DNA of 64,000 nucleotides from Urophycis tenuis. Lineage: Eukaryota > Chordata > Actinopteri > Gadiformes > Phycidae. Below, piece by piece: positions 47,418 to 60,577 of this stretch. The notes below the pieces were generated by a model. It searched no databases. It was not told the DNA's origin and saw only the letters and a list, made by a program, of their open reading frames with translations. The stretch covers positions 60,001-124,000 of the forward strand of contig JAXIVH010000152.1 of NCBI GenBank assembly GCA_036785325.1, given 5' to 3'. A program made the position numbers and the translations under genes. The first letter of the stretch is position 1; each line of letters starts with the position of its first letter.

Positions 47418-48331
47418 GTAAGAGCTGTTTCTGTGCATTAACAGCTAAACATAGAAGGAACTCTTTAAACAGGTGTGTGTTCGAACCAGAGGATCAATGT
47501 TTGCTCTTGTGCTGAAGCCAACATTGATCCCTATCCTCTTTTGTTATGGGGGTGATGACAAAACAGCAGTTTGCCATTGACTATCAACATTATTACATTA
47601 ATGATATGATGAAATCATAAATGAATTGCTGAGACATTGTCGTTATATATGATCCATGTGTCTGTTTGGCATCCGGTTATAAAATGTTAATGCAAACATC
47701 CCTTTGTAGCCAATAATTGTTTAAAATCCTATTTTAAAACAATGACACCACAAAAAAGATGCAGAGTCAATGTCTTGACAGTGAATTTCAAGATGCACGT
47801 GAACCAAATTATGTGTGTGTAATTCACATAAATATCTTACAAGTTAAACCCTTAGGGGTAAATCTGCTAATAAATATGTTATAAATAGTGTGTGTGAATA
47901 GAGTGTTATAAATATTGCTATATCATCTATGGCAGTCTATGGCTGCCACATAAAATACTTTGACAACCAGATCGTCGCCAGTCGATTTCCAGCTGCAGCT
48001 CTTGAGGGCTATTATAGAGGCCCTTCTCTGAATGAAGATAGTAGGTAGGGCACATATTCTCTGTGGAAGCACAGACTGTGGTTGAAGATAAACCTTGAAA
48101 AATATTATGTTGGTAGCAGTGGAACTGTCAGGGTTTTTTTTAAAGATTGCTTTATTTAAACCTATTTAGTTGATTATTAAAAATCCCCCTGGTTTGGAAA
48201 CCAGCTTGGCCCTTTTTTTGTGGGTTACAAAGCTCAATCAACTTGCACTGTTGGCAATGTAAATTAATGTAACATCTGATTACAGTTAATATAATATTTA
48301 TAACAGGTGTGTGTATTCTAACAATTGTTAG

Positions 48332-48369
<38 letters not shown>

Positions 48370-48431
48370 TGCGTGTGTGTTCTAACATGTATGTCTGTTG
48401 TTACAGGTGTGTGAAACCGCCATGCTACTTG

Positions 48432-49638
48432 ATGAATCTGTCATCTAACAACATCACCGTGGGGACAGCATTGCGTACTCGCGATACTGTCTACATATCC
48501 GCAGCCAAGAATGTCATTGTGGTGGCGCTCTGCATCTCCATCAACTACATCAATGGCACCCTGGTCCATACATTCACTAAACATCAGGTACTCTGGTCCA
48601 CACCTTCTCCAAACACCAGATACCCCATGTCCTCACCTTCTCCAACACTTGCTAACCTATATCCAGACTTTCTCCAACCACCAGGAACCCTATTCCCCTC
48701 CTTCTCCAGTATTTGTCATACAAATGTATACATATCTGCCTATAAGTAGGCATTCTAGAGCAAGATGCCAAACCTCCTCTTAATGACAGGAATCTGACAT
48801 CTGTGTAAGTTTCTTTGGATAGAGTATAATAACATTATAGGTTATGTTCCAGATCTTCAATATGAACCCTCGCTACATCCTCTTCATCCACCTTGTGCTG
48901 AACGACATGGTGCAGCTGACCATCTCTGTGCTGCTCTTCGTCATCAGCTACGTCTTCTTCACCATCAACATGTGTATCTGCTGCTCCATTATGACTGTCG
49001 CTGCCATCACCACCCTGAACACACCCCTTAACCTGGTGTGCATGGCGATGGAGTGCTATGTGGCTGTGTGTCTGCCACTACGCCACGCTCAGCTCTGCAC
49101 CCTCAGGAGGACCTATGCCCTGATCGGCCTCATCTGGTTGGTCAGCTCCACGTCCATCATCCCTGACATCCTGATCATACTCACCACTGAACCCCTGGAG
49201 TACTTCTACTCACGAGTGTTCTGCATGCGAGATACCGTCTTCCCCAAACTCATCGAGAAGAACAACATGTACCATTTTGTGTTCCTGGTACTGGTGTGGC
49301 TCATCCTGGTCTACATCTATGTGAAGATCCTGATAGCAGCTAAAGGGGCCAACGTTCACGCCAAGAAAGCCAGGGACACCATCCTGCTGCACGGCTTCCA
49401 GCTGCTGCTCTGCATGCTGACCTACATCGCTCCTGTGCTGAAGCGTAATCTGTTGCTCTGGTTCCCCAGACATTATGCCAACGCGCTGTTTGTCTGTTAC
49501 ATCATAATCCAGATGTTTCCCAGGTTCCTCAGTCCCATTGTCTACGGCCTGCGAGACCAGACCTTCAGACGGTACCTGATGAGAAACCTGCTGTGTAGCG
49601 AGAGCAAAAGTGTCAAGCCTCAGCACTCCCTGAAATAG
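48432..49638 (+). CDS. Odorant receptor 131-2-like, gene G (two coding exons)
   Basis: Type 2 olfactory GPCR of 313 aa, tandem duplicate of gene F. Coding exons are 48432-48587 and 48853-49638, intron 265 bp, phase 0. Differences from F that I can see: Ser to Leu in GTAxRTRD, SLLT to SIMT in TM3, N to T in MRDxVF, Q to H in PRxYANA and T to M in RYLxRN. ECY, loop-2 Cys, KARDTILLHGFQ and SPIVYGLRD are kept. The overlapping upstream ORF starts at 48422. A solo LTR begins 57 bp after the stop codon and may supply or disturb the 3' end of the transcript. Confidence 0.92.
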
Positions 49639-49694
49639 GTCTTCAGAGCGTCGATGTAATTGCTTTCAGTTAAAAGAAAAATGTTTTGTGGTGA

Positions 49695-50839
49695 TGTCGT
49701 ATGTGGACTGGGGCATGTTGGTGTTCTAGTTGTACTATGTGGGAGAATTTGTGTAGGGGGATGCATCAAATGAATGGTGTGTAGCGGTGATTTGTGTAAT
49801 TGTTGACTGGCCGTAAGGACTAATGCACGCGGCTAGCGGATTGGATGATTGGGACAGCAGCGGGAAAAACATTCCTTTTTATACGGGACATCTCGGACGG
49901 CAGAGGGCTGAACTTCCCAGATGGCTCAGGAAGAGTGACGTCATCGCGCTGCGACGGCAGGAGGAGCGACGACAACGACAAACCCGGCTCCTGAAGCTCC
50001 ACCGTTCGATCGGGAAGCGGCGGCCGACGCGAACCCGGAAGCAGCACCCCGGGAGGAGAACGAACGAGAGGGTACTACGGAGCCATCGTCGGGCGAAGGA
50101 AACCGGCTACGGCGAGCCAGTGGATCACCGTCTCTGTGGGAACGGACTGTATAGCGCGTTGAACACTGGTTGGTGATACCGCGAATTATAGCCAGACTGT
50201 TTTGGTTATTTTGGCCGGCGTGGCGGGACGGCCGCCGACCAAAATTTTAGTGAACTCATCTTGCCTCTGGTCGAGCAGCACACCCGCTCAGGAGGGTGGG
50301 CATGGACTTTGCACCCCCCTCTTATTGGTGTTTGGTTGTGGGTGTAGCATTGGAGGGAGTGTACGTGAAGCTAGGAATGTACTGAAAAGCGTGTTATTAT
50401 TGTGTGTATTATGATTTGATTTCTGACGTTGCTTGTCCACTGTTGTGGACCGATTTGTAGTGCCAGTCTTGAGGCTGGGTTATTGGGATTTGATATCTCC
50501 TGTGTGGTGTCAGTACTCCTTTTCCTTTTCTTTGGTTTTGTTTATTTTCGGTTTATTAGGGGTTGATTTTCTGGATATTTCTGTCTGTTTCATGTATGCT
50601 GCTCCAAATGCCTGATGGTGGTTTGTGGAAATATTCTTTCCACTCTTCTGTGCAAACCTGGGATGGGATCAGTGTAGGTGGGTGTGGCCCATTTTACTGA
50701 GCTGTTAAGTGCTGTCCATGTTGCTAACGTGTGTGGCTGCCGACCCTTTAATAAAATTATTTGTAAATTGTACTCAGCCTGGTGTTGTGTGTTCCAGAGG
50801 GGATTGAACCCGCGTGTTAGGAAGTTGCCTCGGACGACA
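49695..50839 (+). mobile_element. Solo LTR
   Basis: 1145 bp starting TGTCGT and ending ACGACA, flanked by 4-bp GTGA at 49691-49694 and 50840-50843. The flank of gene F has the empty site (GTGGTGAGCTTGTGG). It contains a GC-rich middle and AATAAA near 50750, as in an LTR. No internal retroviral or gag-pol sequence is present. The 117-codon Arg-rich frame at 49823 shows no known domain and is probably chance. Confidence 0.85.
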
Positions 50840-50843
50840 GTGA

Positions 50844-52137
50844 GCTTGTGGCGTTTTCTAGAAAAGGTTAAATTACTGAAAGGTACCTTGCTTTTTTTGT
50901 TTCTTAAAACATTAGAAATTATTATAATTCCTCTTTGAGGTTTACTGAGTTAAAGCAAAGGCTAGAGAGAGGAATGCATTGTTCATTCAAAGTTTCACAA
51001 CTTGACACAAATAAAGTTATTTATATTAAGTTATTATAGCAATTATTTAATACACAAAGTGAACAATCTGTAATGGATCATGGGAAATGCACATGGTTAT
51101 ATTAGTATTATTGAAAAAATAATCTACTCTTTGTTGAGGCCATAATCCTCCACAGCACATCCTGGAGATGAGATGAAATGAGAAAGAGAAGATCCAATTC
51201 CATAATACTACTATTTCTAATATAAAACTCTGTCATAGTAATGGGTTTTTAACAATCAAGTGTATTTACAAACACAAACACACATACTGATCTGATGTGG
51301 ACAATATAATACTACACCCTTTTCTGAACGAACCAACTTAAAGTTACGGAAGGCAATTGGTGAAACCAGCCAGAGTGAGACTTTGAGTATCCAACCAAAA
51401 TATGTGGCTTACTCTACCTTGAATGTTAAATACTTCCATCAGTAGCTCCAGCCTGACAGTGATGAAATATTCCTTTAGCATTGCAAACACCATAACACTC
51501 TTAAACTGACATGCATTCCTTATGTCCTAATTTCAATTTCTGTATTTTATCTTTTGCCGGACCTCACTATATTCTATGTTGTAAATATTTCGCTGTCTAT
51601 ATGAATATGAATGAAGACATATGTAAAATGAAACATTCACATTTCTGATAACTGCTTATCCTTTAGTCATAACACGCACTATCATACCAAAGCCAAACCT
51701 AAGATAAGATAAGATAAGATAAGATATTCCTTTATTAATCCCACTTAGGAAAAATTCACAGTGACCAGCAGTACAAGGAGATAGATGAGTGCAATAACAA
51801 CCTGACTATATTCAATAAACAATAAATAGATGTACCTAACCTGTACATTTGGAGCACAACCTATTTAAAGATTGTGTTCTGTGCTTCTTTTTGCATTCAT
51901 TACATGTTGTATTTATACATTTCATTTACATGTTTGTGTTTTAATCACATTCTTGGTATACAATTTGGAGGGACATGCCCCCCTGCCTCCCCTCTGCTCC
52001 AGCTGACCAAAGGAAACCAGGTGGATTGACCTGAACAACAGGTGTGTAGGGATACGATGGGATCCAGTGAACTCTAAAAACATACACCCACAAACATACG
52101 CAAGACCAAATTGAATATGAATTGACCCTGCCCATCG
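50844..52137. other. Intergenic, G to H
   Basis: No gene seen. Collinear with 45660-46975, including a second copy of the reverse LINE tail at 51701-51840. The upstream flank of the gene H promoter begins at about 51850. Confidence 0.6.
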
Positions 52138-52576
52138 TATATAAAATGGCTTGCTCAGCAGAACTGGCCTTGGTAGCAGTGGGTTGTTTTAAATCTACCT
52201 CATTACTTCAGCTCGGAAATGTATTGACAATTTTCCCGACATGTAAATGCACATTTTATTTAATTACAATTTTCTGTACATGTCATTTTAGGTTTTTCTG
52301 AAATTGTGTTTCAGTCTATGCAAGTAAGACTTGTTGAATACTTAGTACTAAGAGCTTTGTCTTATTACTCCTGAAGATGCTCCTACTGCTAAGGGAGGAT
52401 TGTTTGGGAGAAGAGTTGTATGGCAGAGGAGGGGTTCTCACTATGAGCTGTTGGTGTAGTTTTGTATTAGTTTATTGTATTATTTGACAAGTACTTCTGT
52501 CCAAAGTAGATTCTAAGTCTTGAACTCGTGCTGTCCTTCACCATCCTGCATCCAGCTCACAAGACCATTCACCAAG
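52138..52576 (+). promoter_or_regulatory. Promoter-like block and 5' leader of gene H
   Basis: TATATAAAA at 52138-52146; leader ends at 52576 with donor ACCAAG|GTAAGG. The acceptor before the coding exon is TTTACAG at 53328-53334, directly after a (TG)n tract. Confidence 0.55.
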
Positions 52577-52921
52577 GTAAGGGCTGTTTGTGCGCATCAA
52601 CAGCTAAACATAGAAGGTATTATTACTTATAATAATAATAATAATAACAATAATCTCACACACATAGATCAAATCTTTTACTCATTTATATGATGTTTAT
52701 ACAAATGAGTCAATAAAACCCTATTTATTATATTTTAGTAAGTATTGTGAATATAAATTGCCTACATACACACGTAGGCTATGTTGTTTCTTTTATATTA
52801 AAACCTGTGGCGTCATCTATGATTATGTTTACACCACTGGTTTCTGCATGGTTTCCGCATGTCACACCATAACTATACGACACGTTCGCTTCATTTCATC
52901 AATGGTTCGTGCTCGTCTGTT

Positions 52922-53134
52922 ATGATGGCTGCGGCTACAGTGAAGGAAAAGTTCAGAGTTCATTTTACCGTTCAGACCACTATAACGTGGCATGAAGTTC
53001 TGGCAGAACTGTGCCCAGACCTTTACCCATCCTTTCTCCCCTCGAGTCTTACAGTGACCGTGTCGACTGATGTCAAGGAGACAGCTAAACTTTTACGGGT
53101 TGGAGACCCCATCAATGATGTCATGATCTGCTGA
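52922..53134 (+). other. Small unknown ORF in the gene H leader intron
   Basis: A 70-codon frame starting MMAAATVKEKFRVHF and ending GDPINDVMIC, followed 58 bp later by about 23 A residues (53193-53215). The composition is protein-like, not low-complexity. I do not recognise it. It lies within the leader intron of gene H, in sequence that F, G and I do not share. It could be a retrocopied fragment with a poly(A) tail, or a piece of a transposon. Confidence 0.3.
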
Positions 53135-53294
53135 TTTGTTTAAATTCATACCTACGTAATCTATATGACAAAAAAATTACTTTTGTTCACTTTAAAAAAA
53201 AAAAAAAAAAAAAAATAGACCTACCTACCAACCCTTTTATTTATTTATTTTGGTTGTTACTGCAAACTAAAACATTTTTAAGCATGGCCTAATA

Positions 53295-53330
<36 letters not shown>

Positions 53331-53359
53331 ACAGGTGTGTGGAACCGCCATGCTGCCTG

Positions 53360-55251
53360 ATGAATCTGTCATTTAACAACGTCACTGTGGGGACTGCATC
53401 GCGTTCTCGCGATGCTCTCTACATATCCACAATCAAGAATGTCCTCGTGGTGGCGCTCTGCATCTCCATCAACTACATCAACAGCACCCTGGTTCACACC
53501 TTCTCCAAACACCAGGTACCTCTGGTCCACACCTCCAAACAACAGTGGCGGAGTAAAAAAACTGTGCTGCTTAGAGAAATACCCTCAGAATGTGTATATC
53601 TACTGTATGTATCTAGACACCGCGCAGATGCAGTGTTGGAAGTCAGTGTGAAATGGCGACACTGAGCGAAGACAGAGAGAGGTAGTGCATGCGGTGTGCT
53701 GCCCAAGGTTTTGGATGGCAGTATTGGCCTGACTCTGCAGCTCACAGGCCAACAGTAAGATGCAATTTTCACCGGTTTTCCAAACGATCGGGGCAATTGA
53801 ATTTTTCACCACAATTGCCATTTTTCATACTTTTCATTTGTATTATACATAAATGAAACAAAAACTCACAATTCTAAATGGTAAATCAGTTAATTGAGAA
53901 ATCCAGCAAATTATGGATGTTCCCAGAGCCATGTTTGGTGAATTGGTCAACAGATTCTAAGCTTGTTTACATGCACACAATCTCCAGAAAATGTATGTAT
54001 GTATAAACAGAAAGCCTGCTCGGAAACTTCTCGGAAAATCTCTGCACACACAGATTTCCAACTTTATCGGCAAGTATCAATGAACTACTACGCAGAGTTC
54101 TATGCATCTGACTCCAGGTCAGAACCCCACAAGGTTCAATAGGGTTCCTAAAACCCAGGAACCAGAGGCCCAGACCTGCCTTCATCCTTTGGCCTCTAAC
54201 ATTCAGACTAAGAAGACAGTGATCCCCCCTTCCCAGCATTCTCCCGTATGTTTCCCATGTCTCCTGCTGTCCTCCTGTTTCCACATAGTGTCTTAAAGCT
54301 AAAAAATGTTGGCAGTAACATTAACGGTTTGAAGGCAGGTAGCGAACACTTCATGTTCACATTCCCCTCTGATACAGCAGGTGACACAGTATGTAGAACA
54401 TTATCTGTAACATCTATAGATTGATGGACAGATAGATGATAATAACGTTATGGGTTATGTTCCAGATCTTCTATATGAACCCTCGCTACATCCTCTTCAT
54501 CCACCTTGTGCTGAACGACATGGTGCAGCTGACCGTCTCCGTGCTGTTCTTCGTCTTGCACTACATCTTCTTCACCATCAACATGTGTATGTGCTACGTC
54601 CTCTTGACCATTGCTGCCATCGCCACACAGAACACACCCCTTAACCTGGTGTGCATGGCGATGGAGTGCTATGTGGCTGTGTGTCTGCCACTACGCCACG
54701 CTCAGCTCTGCACCCTCAGTAGGACCTACACCCTGATCGGCCTCATCTGGTTGGTCAGCTCCACGTCCATCATCCCTGATGTCCTGATCACACTCGCCAC
54801 TGAACCCCTGGAGTACTTCTACTTACGAGTGTTCTGCCTGCGGGATAACGTCTTCCCCAAACTCATTGAGAAGTACCAAATGTACAATATTGTGTTCCTG
54901 GTGCTGGTGTGGCTCATCCTGGTCTACATCTATGTGAAGATCCTGATAGCAGCTAAAGGGGCCAATGCTCACGCCAAGAAGGCCAGGGACACCATCCTGC
55001 TGCACGGCTTCCAGCTGCTGCTCTGCATGCTGACCTACATCGCTCCAGTGCTGAAGCGTAATCTGTTGCTCTGGTTCCCCAGACATTATGGCACCACGCT
55101 GTTTGTCTGTTACATCATCATCCAGATATTTCCCAGGTTCGTCAGTCCCATTGTCTACGGCCTGCGAGACCAGACTTTCAGACGGTACCTGACGAGAAAC
55201 CTGCTGTTTAGAGAAAACAACAGTGTCAAGCCTCAGCACTCCCTCAAATAG
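53360..55251 (+). CDS. Odorant receptor 131-2-like, gene H (two coding exons)
   Basis: Type 2 olfactory GPCR of 313 aa. Coding exons are 53360-53515 and 54466-55251; the phase-0 intron is 950 bp, longer than in C to G because of unique sequence. N terminus MNLSFNNVTVG with sequons NLS and NVT, TM1 at about 25-46. Exon 2 starts IFYMNPRY, whereas C to G have IFNMNPRY. TM2-TM3 (FFVLHYIFF, MCMCYVLLTIAA) differ most from the other copies. ECY is at 119-121, loop-2 Cys in FCLRDN, TM6 KARDTILLHGFQ and TM7 SPIVYGLRD. The overlapping upstream ORF starts at 53350. AATAAA is at 55287. Confidence 0.92.
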
Positions 55252-56716
55252 GTCTTCAGAGCGTTGATGTGATTGGTTTCAGGTAAAATAAAAAATATTG
55301 ATGGAGAAGTTGTGGTATTTTCTTAGGAAAGGTTAAATTACTGAAAGGTACCTTGCTTTTTGTGTTTCTTAAAACAATAAAAATCACAATAATGACAATG
55401 TACAATAAGTCCTATTTGAGGTTTACTGAAGAGTTATGGCAAACACTAGAGACAGAAATGTTTTGACCATTCAAAGTTTCACAATTTAACACCAATAAAG
55501 TTATTTATATCAAGATGTATTATAGCAATTATGTAATACCTAAACTGACCCATCTGTAATGGATCATGGGAAATGCACAGGGTAATATTAGTATTATTGA
55601 GAAAGACTCTTTGTTGAGGCCATAGTCCTCCACAGCAAATCCTGGACATGATGGGATGAGATGAGAATGAGAAGATTCAATATAATAATACTGCTATTTC
55701 TCGATTTGAAATTATGTCATAGCAATAGGTTCTAACAATTAAGCGTATTTCCAAACACTAACACATACACTGATCTGATGTGTGCAAGATAATACTACAC
55801 CCTTTTCTGAACCATCCTTTTTTAAGTTAGGGTAGGCAACTTGGTGAAACCAGCCAGAGTAAGACTTGAGTATCCAACCAAAAAAAATGGCCAACTCTAC
55901 CTTTAATGTTAAATAATTCAATCAGTAACTCAAGTCTGACAGTGATGAAATATTCCTTTATCATTGCAAATGCCAAAACACTCACTATATTATATTCTAC
56001 GTTGTACATTTTTCACTCTCTATATGAATAGTATGGATGTCAAAGACACCATGTCAAAGACAAATGAAATATTCACATTTCTGATAACTGCTTATCCTTT
56101 AGTCATAACATGCACTATCATCCCAAAGCCAAACCTGCACATTTGGAGCACAACCTATTTTAAGGTCCACTATGCAACTTTGGCCATTACTGCATTTTTC
56201 TTTGGGGGGGGGGGGGGGGGGGGGGGGAGTAGGTCTTTATGACAGTGTCGTAAACTGTAGTTGACGACACCCCCTCTTCTACGCTAGCCATGAGCATTTG
56301 TTTTCAAAGAAGCCGGCAAATGCGTGGAGCCATGACCAAGGTAGGTGTTCAATTTGTTCATGAAGAGTAGATAAGGTTATTGATTTGTTTTATCTTTTGT
56401 TGAACAGAACGATCAGTGTAAGAGTGTTGGCCAACATAATACATAACAATAGCATGAACAATTTGTGTAGCAATCGTACATTTATGTATCTGCTCAAGTA
56501 CGTGTAGTAATCTAAGTTGTAATTTATTCAAAAAAGGTAGGCCTTTTTAGGTCTTTATGACACTGTCGTAAATTGTAGTTGATGACACCCCCACTTCTAC
56601 GCTAGCAAAAAAGGCCTACCAAAAAAGGTAGGCCTTTTTACATCAGGTCTGATATTGCAGGAATCAACTTCAACCGCATCGTCCGACTTCACACCTGAAG
56701 TTATAGACATGAAACC

Positions 56717-56747
<31 letters not shown>

Positions 56748-57140
56748 ATTACCTGTGGATTACCTTTGGATGTGCACACCACCCCTTTTTTTATATAACA
56801 GATGTTTGCACCACCTTTGTTTCAGTTGTTCAATAATAAAGACTTATTTTGTGGTAAGGGTTGAAAAAAATGCAAATGATAGTGCTTCATTGTTTGGTTT
56901 TTGCCTAACGGCTATTGTGTAGCATCATCTTGAGGGTTCTCTTGATTAAAGTTTCCTTGTGACACTATCCACACGTTCCGATGTGGGTGGTGGCTGTACT
57001 GGGGCAAGCAGGCAGAGCCGTCTTGGGTCATCAGGCTTCATAATGATCTTGCGAGGAAGGCCTGTTCCACTTCTCAGCCTCCTGGAGACGATAGCCGTCT
57101 GGATGTTGGAGATGTAGGAGTACAGTTTTTCGCTCCTTTA
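55252..57140. other. 3' flank of gene H, dispersed repeats
   Basis: No gene seen. From about 55964 it matches the flank of gene D, without the LINE and without the TAA-flanked element, so it supplies the empty sites for both. G runs are found at 56204-56227 and about 56720-56747. The inverted AAAAAGGTAGGCCTTTTT pair is near 56530-56640. Confidence 0.65.
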
Positions 57141-57148
57141 CTGTACCT

Positions 57149-58334
57149 CAGTGGCGAACCGTGAGCACTACAGCTGGGCCTTCACCTCAGTCATCACCGC
57201 TGAGAAAATAAATCTTCATGGAAAAAAGTAACAGTACGATGAATTGAAAGGGTTAAACAAATGCAATCCGACTTTAATTAACGATGACGAGGACGTGAAC
57301 AAATGGACCATAACATCGATAACATTCTCCGCAACAAGAAACATCTCAAAATTAAATAAACATACATAAACATATTCTAAAGCCAAAATCTGGAAATATA
57401 AAATGAAGTCACCCAGAGTGTCACCCCATGACGTTGCTGACACGGACACCGAGGCTCATTTCATCACCCCAAAGGTTTTCAAACTGACCGTCGCTTGCAG
57501 GTGTGCCGCAGAACCTTGAGCATGTCGGTGGGCTGACTTTGTCAGATTTGTAAGGCTGACAAATTCAGCGCTTTTTCAGTTGTAAAAAGCAAACAACTCC
57601 ACCAGGCATTTCAAGACCGAAAATGATCAGCGATATCCATGGATGGCGGGCTATCGCTGATCATTTTCGGTCTTGAAATGCCTTTCCACTTTCTTAACCT
57701 TTTTTTTTTAATTGGTCTTCCGTTTTTTTTATTATTTATAGTTTTTCTGTGAAAGGACGCCTTGAAAAAGGCCATCCGATCAAGCTAGCCACAACGTAAT
57801 TCTCCTCTGACGCCATTTAACTTTCAATCGCAATCTCTCAACCACTTTCACCACTCTGCCAAGTTTTACCTATGTGACAGTGGTGAGAACGGTTGAGACT
57901 CAGCCACTATGTGATAGGTTGGGACTTCGTGAAGGCCTAAGGTCTTATTTTTTTGTCCCGCCCACTTGAAATCGAACCGTGATTGGTCAATCTGCCCCTC
58001 ACTCTCCAGACCAAAACACATAGCTAGGCCTTCTGCAGGAATTGTGAAGTCCTAACCAATTAATGAGCCAGCTAAACGGGCCTTGATAGAGACGGACGAT
58101 TCTGATTGGATAACATGTTTTAGGGACCGTAACCATTTCATTGCAGATGTGAGAGATGAGAGAAAATTTATTAAATGTATTGTATTAAATTAAATAAGAT
58201 ATAAATTAAAAATAAAATTAAAAATAATAAAATAAAATAAAAATAATAATTATTATTTCTTATTTAATATGTTTTGGTCCAGAATTTGTTAGGCCTTCTC
58301 TGAAGGCGTAGAAGGCCCTGAGGGTTCCCCACTG
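57149..58334. mobile_element. Non-autonomous hAT with internal hairpin
   Basis: Ends CAGTGGCGAACC and GGTTCCCCACTG form an inverted repeat with one mismatch. Exact 8-bp duplications CTGTACCT lie at 57141-57148 and 58335-58342. The empty site is seen near 41097 after gene D. No transposase ORF is present. A 30-bp perfect inverted repeat with an 18-base loop is inside at 57605-57682. Confidence 0.87.
57605..57682. repeat. Perfect 30-bp hairpin
   Basis: Arms 57605-57634 (starting GGCATTTCAAGACC) and 57653-57682 are exact reverse complements around an 18-base loop. It lies within the hAT at 57149-58334. Confidence 0.9.
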
Positions 58335-58342
58335 CTGTACCT

Positions 58343-60570
58343 ACACTCCAGGTCTTTGACCTTTTGTTGTACGTTTGTACCTGGTGACAGGACGAGCCAT
58401 TAGCATTGATCATTTTCCCAACGCTTACAAACAAAAGTAAGGTGTTCTCTTTACACAAGTAAAAACATAACAACTACACCTTGTGTCCTTCCTGATTACG
58501 TGCTGGCTGGTGTTGGTTATGCTTGTTGTAATCTATTACCGGCAAGCAGGGTCTGTGTTTTGTACACAAATGGTGTAGACGACATGCGCTTAGCCGCATA
58601 AATTGGAATATGGTTCTGAAAACTTTCTCTGTCCGATGTGGTCCTGTGTGGTTGGATGGGAAGGAGACAATGAGAATAACCCTGCGTTTAGAAGGCCCAA
58701 AAAACGTGCAAATAGGGGGTGCTGCAGTTGGTCAGGTCTAGTTTCAGCAACATTACGTGTTCAAAGAATAAGGTCAGCTGACTACCAGAACTATTGATTG
58801 ACAAGGTTATTAAAATCAATTGATTATTTCTTCCCTGATGGCACAGGCATATTCCAAGATCACCATGCCAGGGTTCATCGGACACACATTGTGAAATCGA
58901 GGTTGAATGGTGAAAGAGTCCAGACCTTAACCCTATTAAGAATCTTTGGGATGTGCTGGAGAGTGGTCTGACTCTTCACTCCTCACTCCATCATCAATAC
59001 AAGATTGTATAGATCATGGGAGAGTCAGAACACTGTTTAACACATCCGTAAGATTCTCAATGGGGTTAAGGTCTGGACTCTGTGGTCAATTTATGTGTGC
59101 AAATTATGTCTCAAGTTCAACCATGTTTTCACAATGTGAGCATAAAGAATCCAAGCATTATCACCTTGGAAGAAAATATCCATTGATGGAACAACCTGGT
59201 CATTCACTCCAATATTTAGGTAGTCACCTCATTATTTGAGCACATGATGTTGCTGAACGTAGACCTGACCAAATGCACCAAACCCTTACCTAGTTGCGTA
59301 GTGAATTCAAGGTGACTTTTGTTAAGGAAGTGCATCTAAAAAGAAGGCTCATACCATTAAAAATGTAGATGCTCACCTGAAGTTTAGAAACGTCTTCACC
59401 TAGTTCAACTCTTGTCCAGCACGGTTGCATTCAGTGTCTTGTGAGATGTTGAACTTGTAATCACAACACACCACACATTGTGAGTAAAATTACTGCATCC
59501 ATATTGACCCAATTCTGCTCTTATATAATTGTTTTTTAATGACCTTGCATGATCCAGGGCTTATATTGCTGTGTTCCCCTAGAGCAGTGAATGTCAACTG
59601 GCGGATCGCGGGCCCGCCAGAGCTCTCCATCCGGCCCCCAGAATATTTCTAAATTCAGGAATAGCATAGAGAAGAGGAAAAAGTATCGCTAAAATATCCC
59701 TTTCGCCCCCTAGTGGCTTGCTGCCATACATGTAATGTGAGTCTGTTAACACTGGCTATATGTATATATATATATAATATTTTGTTAATTTATTTTATTT
59801 TACGAAAGCATCTGGCCCTCACAATGTCTGCCGAGAAAAATTCTGGCCCTCGGACAAATGTAGTTGATGACCCCTTCTCTAGAGGCTCATGCTCGCAACA
59901 ACCGATTCACAGTCTTCATTTTGATCTCTCAGATCATGCCATTCCTGAAACGCTTGCCCAATGTTTATTTGTGTCTGGCCTCTCTGTTTGTCACTCGCCC
60001 TTTTTGGCTTCTTCTGTTCCTCCGATGGATGGGTTCCTGTGTCTCTTTTTAGTCGGCTGATCCATGATGAATATAACAATCCCTTTGCCACTTGTGTTTA
60101 TATCTAGTCGGTTCTGTGTTTGTGGATGTGTAGGGCTGTAAAGCAGTTCATTACTTCACGAGACCCGAGACTACCGCGACAGTTTGCCACTGGGCCGGGG
60201 GCACAGACTTGCATTTTCACTTTTTCAGGCCAGAAGCGCTAGGGGGGGTCAAAACACCCACCAATCAACCCATAAAGTGTTAGAGAACCATCACAACGAC
60301 TCTTAACCAGCAATTTTATGGTCAAAAAAGCTCAAAGAAGTTGCATAGTTCCTCTTTAAAGATTGTGTTCTTTGCTTCATTTTGCATTAATTACATGACT
60401 TACTTACATTTTGAATTCATTAACATGTTTGTGTTTTAAACACATGCTTGGTATACAATTTGGAGGGACATGCCCCCTGCCATGTCCCCTGATACGATGG
60501 GATCCAGTGAACTCTAAAAACATACACCCACAAACATACACAAGACCAAATTGAATATGAATTGACCCTG
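58343..60570. other. Intergenic block upstream of gene I
   Basis: No gene seen. Collinear with 41100-42830 upstream of gene F, but holds an extra stretch at about 59180-59750 missing there. That stretch includes a repeat with TGGCGGATCGCGGGCCCGCC, typical of dispersed fish repeats. Confidence 0.6.
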
Positions 60571-60577
60571 CCCATCG

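Noticed and set aside
49823..50176. Arg-rich 117-codon ORF
   Set aside because: It lies within the solo LTR, has no known motif, and its composition follows the GC-rich middle of the LTR.
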